A stretch of DNA of 23,419 nucleotides from a virus, in IMG/VR virus record IMGVR_UViG_3300030108_004864, positions 1 through 23,419 of that record; one strand, 5' to 3'. A model generated the notes under the pieces. It searched no databases. It was not told the origin of the DNA and worked only from the letters and a program-made list of their open reading frames with translations. The position numbers were made by a program, and so were the translations under genes. Below, in pieces: positions 16,777-23,419 of the stretch (position 1 is its first letter; every line of letters begins with the position of its first letter).

Positions 16777-18363
16777 CTAATGTTTTATTTGCTTAGATTT
16801 ACCTCTAAGTATTCTAGTTAATTCTTCTAATTTTAAATTTGATAATCTTAGTTTAGCTTGTCTTATAGCAGCAAACTTTTCTTTTTTAAGTCTAGGTACT
16901 ATTTGCTGTGTGGCCATTTGACCAGCAGCTATAGCATGTAGTATATATCTATACATTGCTTCTTCTGCAAACTTATGCACTTGCATTTCTTCATCTGTAC
17001 CAAGACTATCGCTTATATAATCTAATATCACAGTTTTTCCTGAAATATTAGAACTAAAATGTATTCTACCTAATCTTTGATCTATATAAAAATTACCGTT
17101 TACTTGAGACTGTGCAGGTTCTAATCCATATCTTTCACCTTCAAAAGGCCAGTAAACTTGGTTTTCATAATTGTCATTATTATTTTCTGTAGGATCTATT
17201 GATTTATAATTTTTCCAAGTAGACGAACTTGTTTCATTACCAATTGGAGAACTAAGCTGCGTACTAGCAAAAGCATTTACAAGGCTTAAATTATCTATTG
17301 AATTTATATTTCCTGTACCTGTTACACTACCTTTAGGAGAAGCTGTTAAAGCTGCTGGCTTTAAAGCAAAACCATTTTCTAAAGGCGTTGTAGTTTCTAT
17401 AAAAGATAGAGCAATAACATAAACAGTGTCATGGTTAACAAGGTCTATAGCTTCTAAAGTTTTAGTACTAGTGTCATTACCAGTCCACTCTAAATAACCT
17501 ATATCAAAATAATCAGGGTCTAAAAATTGTGTTTGTGGAAATACAGTACCAGCTGGAGTAGAGTTATTTCCAGGATGCACATATGTATCGTGTGTGTTTA
17601 ACGTGTTAAAAACACTTGGATCTTGTGTTGTTAATCCAAGTCTAATAGTACCAACCGCTGTTCCAGTGTTAGTATTTACGTCTGTATTAGCAAAAGTTAT
17701 ATCACTAGTAACGCCATCAGCAGATAAATCAGCATAAGTTAAACTAGAAACATCTACTTGTTGATATAAAAGACCAACATGTCCCCAACCGGATTGTCCA
17801 AAACCGTTTTTGTTTACATACGACCACATTAACTTACCATCTGAAATACCTATTGTACTAGAAAAATTAGCACCAAAATTTTGCCCTTGTGCTATTTTGT
17901 TCCAGTTTTCAGGAATTTGCCCTAATAAATCTGTAAAACCAGGGTTAGCTAAAGTTTCTTCACCTGAAGGAAAAGAGTAGCTTAAGTCTTCTTCGTTTTG
18001 TTTTATTTGAAAAGGATTATTAGTATCTTTTATAGGATATAAAATATGTTTTATACCTGAAGAATCTACTGTAGATATTTTAGTATAGTTAACGTAGTCA
18101 TGAGGTATTGTCATTACTAAGCTAGGTGGTAACTCTATTTGTTGTGACTTTACAGATTTAAAAGTATCAAAGCTTAACTCTGCTAAAGCTCTTTGCGCAT
18201 GAAAAGAAACGTCTACTTGACTACATTTTTTAATAAGTTTTTCATCGCCAACATATACTGTTATAAACTGATCGATAATATCTTTTAATGATACAAATTG
18301 ATAACTACCAAAGTCGTTTCCTTGGTAATAATTTTGATGTGTTATGTTATCGTATAATCCCAT
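16777..18363 (-). CDS. Ring/adaptor-type connector protein 2 with an inserted jelly-roll-like domain
   Basis: The 528-residue protein has two conserved-looking halves. Residues 20-125 (VSLKDIIDQFITVYVGDEKL; VSFHAQRALAELSFDTFKS; IELPPSLVMTIPHDYVNYTK) and 377-528 (FYIDQRLGRIHFSSNISGKT; MQVHKFAEEAMYRYILHAIA; RQAKLRLSNLKLEELTRILR) resemble tail-tubular/ring connectors with a helical, basic C-terminus. Between them, residues about 138-366 look like a separate secreted-type beta domain: it opens LANPGFTDLLGQIPENWNK and closes SIDNLSLVNAF, the usual beginning and end of carbohydrate-binding jelly-roll modules. The gene starts 3 bases after the first ring gene's stop and ends 3 bases before the muzzle ATG, so the three connector genes appear translationally coupled. 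In the virion it should sit between portal and muzzle. The insertion could face outward and bind sugars or brace the capsid; that is inferred. Confidence 0.74.
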   Translation of the reverse strand: MGLYDNITHQNYYQGNDFGSYQFVSLKDIIDQFITVYVGDEKLIKKCSQVDVSFHAQRALAELSFDTFKSVKSQQIELPPSLVMTIPHDYVNYTKISTVDSSGIKHILYPIKDTNNPFQIKQNEEDLSYSFPSGEETLANPGFTDLLGQIPENWNKIAQGQNFGANFSSTIGISDGKLMWSYVNKNGFGQSGWGHVGLLYQQVDVSSLTYADLSADGVTSDITFANTDVNTNTGTAVGTIRLGLTTQDPSVFNTLNTHDTYVHPGNNSTPAGTVFPQTQFLDPDYFDIGYLEWTGNDTSTKTLEAIDLVNHDTVYVIALSFIETTTPLENGFALKPAALTASPKGSVTGTGNINSIDNLSLVNAFASTQLSSPIGNETSSSTWKNYKSIDPTENNNDNYENQVYWPFEGERYGLEPAQSQVNGNFYIDQRLGRIHFSSNISGKTVILDYISDSLGTDEEMQVHKFAEEAMYRYILHAIAAGQMATQQIVPRLKKEKFAAIRQAKLRLSNLKLEELTRILRGKSKQIKH

Positions 18364-18366
18364 TTA

Positions 18367-19062
18367 TTATATTTTTTCTTGTTGAATTTTTTTAACTTCT
18401 TCTTGAGCAGTAGCTTGAACTATATTATAATCTTTTATACCAACACCTGCTAACTGTAATATTTTTACTACTAAATTTTTTTGTTCAGAAACATGAAGTT
18501 CAAAATGATTAGCACCTGTTGAATTAAATAAAGGTTTTTCGTCAACAACAACATATTGCCAATTTGGCTTGCTAGGTGTTTTTATATAAGTAGCATTAGC
18601 TGAAGCTGAAGTTGAATTAGGAAACATTACTATAGAACCACCTGAAGATATACTATAGTTTGGAGACGTGAAAGTACCTTGAGTTAATCTAGCTCTATTT
18701 ACTCTAGAAAAATCTTCAGCATTTATTTCTTGCGCTTTGTATGCAGCGTTTTGATAAAGTAAAAAAACACCTGTTACTAAATAAGTGTCAGCTGGAAGTT
18801 GATAAGGAGCACTTGGTGAAAATTCAGGAGTTGTTTGTTTAAATTGAGATATTTTATAATTAATTAAGTCATCACTATTACTATATTCTTTATCAACACT
18901 AAAACGTCTTTTGTATTGGTTTAAATCAAAAAAATATTGATTAAAAATATCTAATTGAGCTTGACTAGCATATAAATTAAATTCTTGAGGTGTTATATAG
19001 CCTCTTTGTTCTTTGTTAGCTAAAGCTAATACTTTTTGATATACCTCATCTATATTTACCAT
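18367..19062 (-). CDS. Ring/adaptor-type head-to-tail connector protein 1
   Basis: The 231-residue protein starts with MVNIDEVYQKVLALANKEQR and YITPQEFNLYASQAQLDIFN, a helical opening I recognise from connector proteins of crAss-like and marine podoviruses. The middle is beta-rich (YQLPADTYLVTGVFLLYQNA; NYSISSGGSIVMFP) and the end is helical (VSEQKNLVVKILQLAGVGIK through QEEVKKIQQEKI). Helices flanking a beta sandwich match the general plan of portal-proximal adaptor/ring proteins, which form a dodecameric collar under the portal. Its stop is followed by a second in-frame TAA and then at once by the ATG of the second ring gene, indicating translational coupling. The upstream gap carries a UNCG hairpin. 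Role by family memory and position; P22 gp4-like or T7 gp11-like adaptors are functional analogues. Confidence 0.72.
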   Translation of the reverse strand: MVNIDEVYQKVLALANKEQRGYITPQEFNLYASQAQLDIFNQYFFDLNQYKRRFSVDKEYSNSDDLINYKISQFKQTTPEFSPSAPYQLPADTYLVTGVFLLYQNAAYKAQEINAEDFSRVNRARLTQGTFTSPNYSISSGGSIVMFPNSTSASANATYIKTPSKPNWQYVVVDEKPLFNSTGANHFELHVSEQKNLVVKILQLAGVGIKDYNIVQATAQEEVKKIQQEKI

Positions 19063-19085
19063 AATGCTTTTTTATTGTAGTTGTA

Positions 19086-19103
19086 ATCGCCCCGTAGGGC
19101 GAT
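19086..19103 (-). terminator. Perfect 7-bp hairpin with UACG loop, between post-capsid and ring genes
   Basis: Read on the minus strand, ATCGCCC and GGGCGAT form a perfect seven-base-pair stem closed by a TACG loop, a member of the stable C(UNCG)G tetraloop class. It lies 16 bases after the stop of the post-capsid gene and 23 bases before the ATG of the first ring gene. It is followed by TACAACTACAATAAAAAAGC, which lacks a U-run, so it is a poor intrinsic terminator. A transcript-stabilising or RNA-processing hairpin, or a factor-assisted pause site, fits equally well. The element itself is clear; the terminator label is tentative. Confidence 0.5.
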
Positions 19104-19119
19104 CACCTCTACAGTTTGA

Positions 19120-19974
19120 TTAATTTAATCTTTTTTCTATATTAGAATAAACCTCCATACCTTCGTCAGTTTTAAACCAAGAGGCTAAAGCTGAATATGG
19201 ATGCTCATCAAAAGGAACATTTAATAGTTTTCTATCATTAGAACCCCACATAAAAGTTCTTTGATCAGAAGATAATTTTAATATTCCCATCTCAGTAGCT
19301 TTAATACCAAAGTTTCTAAGAACTACATTGTCATCATTAACAAGTTCTAAGAACAAAGATGGATTACGCTTAGCGTAAAGTAATAAATCTCTTTTAAGCT
19401 CCTTAGAAGTCATCTTAGATACCTTAGAACCGTTTTCAACTCTCATAACTGCTTCTGCCATATCAATATCTAAATCTCTAGCTACACTTAATGCTTCTAT
19501 TTCTAGCTCTAGTATATCTACTTCGTCAGCAGCTATTTTAACTGGTTTGTATTCTTCAAAAAGTTTGTCTCTATGTGGATGATATAAAGATAAAAGTTTT
19601 TGCAAAACTGTTTTTTCTTTTGGAACAAACAAAGATCCATTTTCAAAAATAATATGAGCTAATCTTTGATCTCCTTTCATTTCATCTACAAAACAAGTTT
19701 TTTGATTAGAAGTATATTTTAGTTCTCTTTCATAACCTTTTTCACTGTCAAACCAAAATATATTACTACCTCTTATTAAATATGTTAAAGGAGTTGCATC
19801 ATTTTTTAAATAATACATTCTATCTTTTAACTCCCAACCATCTTCTAGTTTTTTGTAAGTAGGTTCTTTTCTTGTTTCTTTTTTTTCTTGAGGTTCTTTT
19901 ATAATAACCTCTTTAATTTCATTTGCAACTTTAAACTCAGGTTCAGTTGCTTTTTCTTTTTTCTTTTTTGCCAT
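19120..19974 (-). CDS. Conserved post-capsid structural protein, function unknown
   Basis: The 284-residue protein begins with a Lys/Glu-rich, probably disordered arm (MAKKKKEKATEPEFK, to about residue 40). A compact, partly beta region follows (DGWELKDRMYYLKNDATPLT; NIFWFDSEKGYERELKYTSN), then a helical C-terminal half with KTVLQKLLSLYHPHRDKLFE, DILELEIEALSVARDLDIDM, TSKELKRDLLLYAKRNPSLF and SSDQRTFMWGSNDRKLLNVP. I recall proteins with this pattern directly after the capsid gene in marine crAss-like and similar phages, but no assigned function. Position between the capsid and ring genes suggests a head-completion, capsid-auxiliary or portal-vertex role. It is bracketed by two stable hairpins (20004-20033 and 19086-19103), so it may be expressed at a level different from its neighbours. 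There is no signal peptide, membrane segment or enzyme motif. Confidence 0.85.
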   Translation of the reverse strand: MAKKKKEKATEPEFKVANEIKEVIIKEPQEKKETRKEPTYKKLEDGWELKDRMYYLKNDATPLTYLIRGSNIFWFDSEKGYERELKYTSNQKTCFVDEMKGDQRLAHIIFENGSLFVPKEKTVLQKLLSLYHPHRDKLFEEYKPVKIAADEVDILELEIEALSVARDLDIDMAEAVMRVENGSKVSKMTSKELKRDLLLYAKRNPSLFLELVNDDNVVLRNFGIKATEMGILKLSSDQRTFMWGSNDRKLLNVPFDEHPYSALASWFKTDEGMEVYSNIEKRLN

Positions 19975-20003
19975 AATATAATATATAATAAAATTAATAA
20001 AAT
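19975..20003 (-). promoter_or_regulatory. AT-only leader of the post-capsid gene, resembling the leader at 22743-22769
   Basis: Between the terminator-like hairpin and the ATG at 19974 lies a stretch made only of A and T; minus strand: TTATTTTATTAATTTTATTA then ATATTATATTATG. It closely matches the leader of the scaffold-like gene. Because it follows a likely terminator, it is a candidate place for a new promoter, but I see no defined promoter boxes. It may equally be a leader that keeps the start codon unstructured in a translation system without Shine-Dalgarno pairing. Confidence 0.3.
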
Positions 20004-20033
20004 AAAAGGCCGAGGCCGAAGCCCCGGTCTTTT
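20004..20033 (-). terminator. Intrinsic terminator after the capsid gene, cUUCGg tetraloop
   Basis: Read on the minus strand, a 30-base element begins 11 bases after the capsid stop codon. It starts AAAAG, ends CTTTT, and its core arms are CCGGGGC and GGCCTCGG-type sequence closing on a C(TTCG)G loop. The stem has 12 pairs, including one G-U, with one A-C mismatch. It is followed by T-rich sequence (TTTTATTTTATT). The UUCG loop closed by C-G is the exceptionally stable form and occurs on the minus-strand transcript. The surrounding DNA is almost purely A/T, so this block stands out. The complement also ends in TTTT, so weak activity in the other direction is possible. Confidence 0.82.
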
Positions 20034-20043
20034 AAAAATAGTT

Positions 20044-21522
20044 CTAGTTCATTAACATGAAGTTATTAGCTCCTTGTGTAACTAAACATCTTTCAGATAA
20101 ATAGTGTACTTCCATTGTATCTTTACCAGATGTTACAGCACCTACAGAACCAGTAACCCAAGTCTTCATTCTTCTAGACTCAGTTTGTGATTGTCTGTAA
20201 CGAACATGTAAGAAAGGTCTCTTCATGTTTCTACCTAACTGCTCATCGTAAACAGAAGATACACCAGCAGGAATAACAACACCTCTAATGTTAGTAACAG
20301 TGTCATTAAGACCTCCTCTAGTACCTTTATCGTTTAGGTATTTAAAGTCAGACTTATAGAAGTCATAAGAACCTCTTCTAAACCCAGAGAAACCTAAGTT
20401 AAGCGCCATGTCTTCAGAGTTGTTAAATACTCCATAAGAAGTACCACCAGCTCCGTAAGAATTCATTGAAGCTAACATGTCATCAATAGCAAGAGAAGTT
20501 CCTCTATCAACGAATAACATATTTTCTTCAATAGAACCTTGTTGGTCAAACACAGCTAATATAGCGTCAAACTCAGCTAAATCAGTAGCAGCGTTAACAC
20601 CAGTTACACCAGTAGTTTGGTGACCTCTTGTAGTTATAGCTTTAAATAAACCTTCAGTACCAGCATCAATACCAGTAGTAGAAGCAGATAAACCTAAACC
20701 ACCAGTTCCAGACTCAATAGTAGAAGCAGCAGCAGCATGCTCAGCTTCCATCATTGTCATCTCTAAGTAGTCAGTAAAACGAGCTCTAGTATCGCCCTCA
20801 GCTTTTAAATACCATAAGTAACCTGATTGACCTTCTTCACCAGAAACTTCAATCCAACCAATAGCACCAGCATCAGATCCAGATACTTCGTAGTAATCTT
20901 TCATGATAATATGCTTGTTTTGGTAAGACTTAAACTTTGGCTCATTAGCAGAAGTTCTTGCAGCTGTACCTTTACCAAATTCAGATCCAACAACTAATAT
21001 TCTATAAGCATCAGCTCCAGCACCATCAGAGAAACCAGCAGTATCAAAGTTAGCGGCAGCATAAGGTAATATTTCAACGTTATTATCTGAACCAACTTGA
21101 CTAACGTAACCTCTTAAAGTTAATGAAGCGTTAGATACTAATACAACATCACCTACTCTAAGACCGTGCTCACCAGCATCGATTGTATTACCATCAATAT
21201 CTTTAGTAACTGTAAATCGGTTATCAGACGCATCGTCGTTACCACCAACTGCATCCTCACAAGTAGCTCTATAAGCTAAATGTAATCTACCCTGCTCTGA
21301 CCAAACAACTCTATCAGAGTCAGAAGGCTCTTCAGCTCCTACTTGAGCTAAAAATCCTGAAATTGTTCTATTACCAAAGATCTCAGCTTCTTTATCCATA
21401 AGATCTGGTAAGTATTGTTGAGCCCATCCTTGTGTATCACTTGTTAAAAAGTCTACATAATTAGTGGTCAACGTTTGTTTACGTGGAGCCGCATCCGGTC
21501 CACTCGCACTTGTAATTGCCAT
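20044..21522 (-). CDS. Major capsid protein, probably HK97 fold
   Basis: The 492-residue product sits after the scaffold-like gene. Features seen: an N-terminal arm (TTNYVDFLTSDTQGWAQQYL; then MDKEAEIFGNRTISGFLAQ), an apparent inserted beta-rich segment at about residues 100-180 (HGLRVGDVVLVSN, GYVSQVG, EILPY), a central helix (RFTDYLEMTMMEAEHAAAAS, residues 248-267) resembling the HK97 spine helix region, a domain with EFDAILAVFDQQGSIEENMLFVDR (317-340), and a C-terminal beta segment ending HYLSERCLVTQGANNFMLM. Length and order fit major capsid proteins of crAss-like and related phages. The gene uses visibly more C and G in wobble positions than its neighbours, as expected for the most highly expressed virion protein. 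It starts at MAITSASG, preceded by ACAAAATG with no Shine-Dalgarno site. A GC-rich hairpin follows its stop, so expression may be partly insulated from downstream genes. Capsid identity is strong; the fold is inferred. Confidence 0.87.
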   Translation of the reverse strand: MAITSASGPDAAPRKQTLTTNYVDFLTSDTQGWAQQYLPDLMDKEAEIFGNRTISGFLAQVGAEEPSDSDRVVWSEQGRLHLAYRATCEDAVGGNDDASDNRFTVTKDIDGNTIDAGEHGLRVGDVVLVSNASLTLRGYVSQVGSDNNVEILPYAAANFDTAGFSDGAGADAYRILVVGSEFGKGTAARTSANEPKFKSYQNKHIIMKDYYEVSGSDAGAIGWIEVSGEEGQSGYLWYLKAEGDTRARFTDYLEMTMMEAEHAAAASTIESGTGGLGLSASTTGIDAGTEGLFKAITTRGHQTTGVTGVNAATDLAEFDAILAVFDQQGSIEENMLFVDRGTSLAIDDMLASMNSYGAGGTSYGVFNNSEDMALNLGFSGFRRGSYDFYKSDFKYLNDKGTRGGLNDTVTNIRGVVIPAGVSSVYDEQLGRNMKRPFLHVRYRQSQTESRRMKTWVTGSVGAVTSGKDTMEVHYLSERCLVTQGANNFMLMN

Positions 21523-21542
21523 TTTGTAATAATTTTAAATTG

Positions 21543-22742
21543 TTATTTATTGTTTTTGATTTTAAACTTAAAATCAGAAGAATTATCACCTAACACTTTA
21601 AATTTTAAACCACCAGCCTCAATATTATTATGACTTTGTCTTGGGTTCATATTAACGTTTTTAGATTTAGCAACACTGTCTTTCATAGCGTCAGCTTTAC
21701 CTTGTTCGTAAAAGTGTTTTGCAATAGCGTCTGCGTTCATTGCTGTAAATAAAGATTTATGATAACCCTTAGCATCTGATAATGTAGAATTTTTATCTAA
21801 AAACTTTTTAGTAAAATTATTTATATCACTTTGGGTTTGTTTAATCTCTTCAGCATTGTTCACATTAAACCTGTATTTTTTATCACCGACGTTGTATTCA
21901 AAACCTTTGAACTTGTCGTTAAAAACTTGATTAGTTTTTTGTGTAAAAATATCAGAGTTCTTTTTAACTATTTTTTGATTTGCTTCCGACTCTTTGTTAT
22001 ATCTATTAAAAAAATCTATAGCTTTCTGTTGTTCTTTTGTAAGTTTACTTCCAGCTTTGATTTCTTTATAGTATTTGGACTTTTGCCCGTCCAAGTGGCT
22101 TCTAGCGCTGGCAACTTGCTCTTTAAACGCTAGTTTTTTTCTTTTTATTTCTCTATCGGTGTCTTCTTCTTCATCTATATTAAAAGTGTCTTCCATTAAG
22201 AAATTTATTTCATCATTAGTTAAATGAGGTTTTGTTTGTTTATAATATTCAAAAACAATATCATTATCATTTAACTTGCTATAATCTTGATTAAGCTTTA
22301 CATAATCACTTATATCACCACCTGTTTCTTCCATAAAATCTACAAGCTTTTGTATATTTTCAGGAAGTGGTTCACCTTTTTCTTTTGCTTCAGCAACAGC
22401 TTCTTCAACTTGTTCTTCTACTTCAGCAACCTCTTCTTCAGTTGAATCTTCAGTTATCTCTTCTAATACTACTTCTTCTTTTTTCTCCTCACTTTGTTCG
22501 GTAGACTCTTCAGACTTTTCTTTGTTTTCTTCACGAACTTCTTCGCTAGCTTCGGGTTTGTCGCGAACAGGTACCTCATCTGTGCTTTGCTTCTCAGTGG
22601 CATTTTCTTGTTTTTTTATTGGTTTATTTAAATCTACTTTTATAACAGAATCGTCATTAGCAGATTCAAACTTACTTTTATCAACTTGTTCAGTTGTTTC
22701 TTGTGTAGTTTCTTCAACTACTTGTTCTTTATTTTCTTCCAT
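21543..22742 (-). CDS. Acidic, coiled scaffold-like protein
   Basis: The 399-residue protein lies between portal and major capsid genes, the usual place for a scaffolding protein or a scaffold/protease. Residues 1 to about 125 are extremely acidic low complexity (runs such as EEVREENKEKSEESTEQSEE), followed by predicted helices (NIQKLVDFMEETGGDISDYV; DEINFLMEDTFNIDEEEDT) and a Lys/Asn-rich helical second half (KEQQKAIDFFNRYNKE; AKHFYEQGKADAMKDSVAKS). The C-terminus is a short basic tail (FKFKIKNNK). A highly charged, helical, elongated protein with a basic end that can dock on the shell is typical of phage scaffolds. I see no Ser-His-Asp protease signature, so a fused prohead protease is not supported. 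The ATG follows an AT-only leader. The name scaffold is an inference from position and composition; no family was recognised with certainty. Confidence 0.6.
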   Translation of the reverse strand: MEENKEQVVEETTQETTEQVDKSKFESANDDSVIKVDLNKPIKKQENATEKQSTDEVPVRDKPEASEEVREENKEKSEESTEQSEEKKEEVVLEEITEDSTEEEVAEVEEQVEEAVAEAKEKGEPLPENIQKLVDFMEETGGDISDYVKLNQDYSKLNDNDIVFEYYKQTKPHLTNDEINFLMEDTFNIDEEEDTDREIKRKKLAFKEQVASARSHLDGQKSKYYKEIKAGSKLTKEQQKAIDFFNRYNKESEANQKIVKKNSDIFTQKTNQVFNDKFKGFEYNVGDKKYRFNVNNAEEIKQTQSDINNFTKKFLDKNSTLSDAKGYHKSLFTAMNADAIAKHFYEQGKADAMKDSVAKSKNVNMNPRQSHNNIEAGGLKFKVLGDNSSDFKFKIKNNK

Positions 22743-22769
22743 AATATAATATAATAATAATTAATAAAT
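22743..22769 (-). promoter_or_regulatory. AT-only leader of the scaffold-like gene, resembling the leader at 19975-20003
   Basis: The 27-base gap between the portal stop and the next ATG consists almost entirely of A and T. Read on the minus strand it holds TTATTAATTATTATTATATT, followed by ATATTATG at the start. The leader of the gene starting at 19974 is nearly the same. No Shine-Dalgarno site is present. It may be an unstructured ribosome-loading leader of the Bacteroidota type, or part of a phage late promoter. I see no clear Bacteroidota promoter boxes, so a promoter role is only a guess. Confidence 0.3.
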
Positions 22770-23419
22770 TTATCTAGGTTCAAACGACTCTAAATTAAAA
22801 CTGCCACCCATTATATCATTACCGGCAGACTCAAAGTTTTTAGGTGGTTTACCAGTTTTTCTTTGATCTATAAGTTCACTTTGTTGAGTTGCTTGAATCT
22901 TTGTTCTTTCGTCTTTTCTATCTTCTTTTTGTTTTTCTCTTTGTTTTAAGTTTTCTGTTTCAACTCCTCGTAACTGCATGTTATATTGAAACTCTAAAGC
23001 CATTAGTTCTTTTTTAAGCTCTGCTTCAGACTGCATTTTTTGCATTTCAATTTGAGCTTTTAATTGTTCCATTTGAGCTTGACTTTGAGACAGTGCTTGA
23101 TTTTTTTGCACTTCAACTTGCGCAGCAGCTTGAGCAGACTGAGTATTAGACTGTGTTTGAGCTTGTATATTTTCCATTTGCAACTGTCTATCTCTTTCTT
23201 GCTTTTTCTTTCTACGTATTTTAAGCATTTGGTTTGCTAACTTAATATTCTTTATATCTCTAAGATCAATAGCGTCTTCAAGTTCTATACTTTGTTGTTG
23301 TAGTGCCATTTGAATATTATTTTCAAGTCTAGCTTTTTCTTCTTCATCTGGTTGTAGCTCTATAAATATACCAAAATCATACAAATGTAACTCAGACATT
23401 TCTTCTAATGTAGCTACAT
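22770..23419 (-). CDS. Portal protein, C-terminal part (partial at right edge)
   Basis: The reading frame stays open to the right edge (last complete codon ends at 23417), so the ATG at 23399 is very probably an internal methionine and the true start lies outside. The visible 215 residues begin in a mixed segment (VATLEEMSELHLYDFGIFIE), continue into helices with LENNIQMALQQ and IELEDAIDLRDIKN, then a basic patch (KIRRKKKQERD), and end in a long Gln/Glu/Lys-rich predicted coiled coil. From memory, crAss-like and related marine podovirus portals share this helical, Q-rich C-terminus; it fits the helical barrel of a portal, the dodecameric DNA channel at the capsid vertex. Position just before a scaffold-like gene and the major capsid gene supports this. 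The clip, stem and wing domains are not in the window, so the call rests on tail sequence and context. A separate minor head protein is the alternative. Confidence 0.72.
   Translation of the reverse strand, partial: VATLEEMSELHLYDFGIFIELQPDEEEKARLENNIQMALQQQSIELEDAIDLRDIKNIKLANQMLKIRRKKKQERDRQLQMENIQAQTQSNTQSAQAAAQVEVQKNQALSQSQAQMEQLKAQIEMQKMQSEAELKKELMALEFQYNMQLRGVETENLKQREKQKEDRKDERTKIQATQQSELIDQRKTGKPPKNFESAGNDIMGGSFNLESFEPR

Noticed and set aside
21543-22742. Prohead protease fused to the scaffold-like protein
   Set aside because: No convincing catalytic Ser/His arrangement or protease motif is visible; composition is charged and helical throughout.
23397-23399. ATG at 23399 as the true start of the portal-like gene
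   Set aside because: The frame is open upstream to the edge (VATLEE precedes the Met) and the remaining 209 residues would lack every core portal domain, so it is treated as a truncated C-terminus.

Overview
The window is a tightly packed virion-structure module of a tailed dsDNA phage. All twelve supported genes lie on the minus strand, so transcription runs from the right edge to the left. The DNA is strongly AT-rich. None of the eleven visible gene starts has a recognisable Shine-Dalgarno (GGAGG-like) site; each is preceded by A/T-rich sequence such as AATAATATG or ACAAAATG. This start type, with AT-rich third codon positions, suggests a Bacteroidota (for example marine flavobacterial) host. 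Gene order and several protein signatures recall, from memory, crAss-like (Crassvirales-like) podoviruses and related marine metagenomic phages. I could not run a search, so the taxonomy is an inference.

Layout in transcription order (right to left). (1) 22770-23419: C-terminal end of the portal protein, open at the right edge. (2) 21543-22742: acidic, coiled scaffold-like protein. (3) 20044-21522: major capsid protein, followed by a GC-rich hairpin at 20004-20033 with a UUCG loop that looks like a terminator. (4) 19120-19974: conserved post-capsid protein of unknown role, followed by a second UNCG-loop hairpin at 19086-19103. (5) 18367-19062 and 16777-18363: two ring/adaptor-type head-to-tail connector proteins. 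(6) 7180-16773: a 3197-residue muzzle/stabilisation-type tail protein, immediately coupled to the ring genes. (7) 5829-7169 and 5482-5817: two beta-rich presumed virion proteins. (8) 5009-5437: a small GNAT-like protein. (9) 4189-5007, 2202-4178 and 1-2191: three presumed internal (ejection/cargo) proteins, the last open at the left edge.

Read as a pathway, the right part builds the procapsid (portal, scaffold, shell), the middle builds the connector and short tail, and the left part supplies proteins packed inside the particle and probably delivered with the DNA. The most notable features are large beta-rich, jelly-roll-like insertions in two connector proteins (about 230 residues in the second ring protein and about 1,200 in the muzzle protein), an HELLH zinc-peptidase-like motif in the left-edge protein, an EF-hand loop in its neighbour, and two UNCG-capped hairpins flanking the post-capsid gene. 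No tRNA, CRISPR array, integrase, insertion sequence, or replication or lysis gene is visible. No gene-free stretch exceeds about 70 bases.
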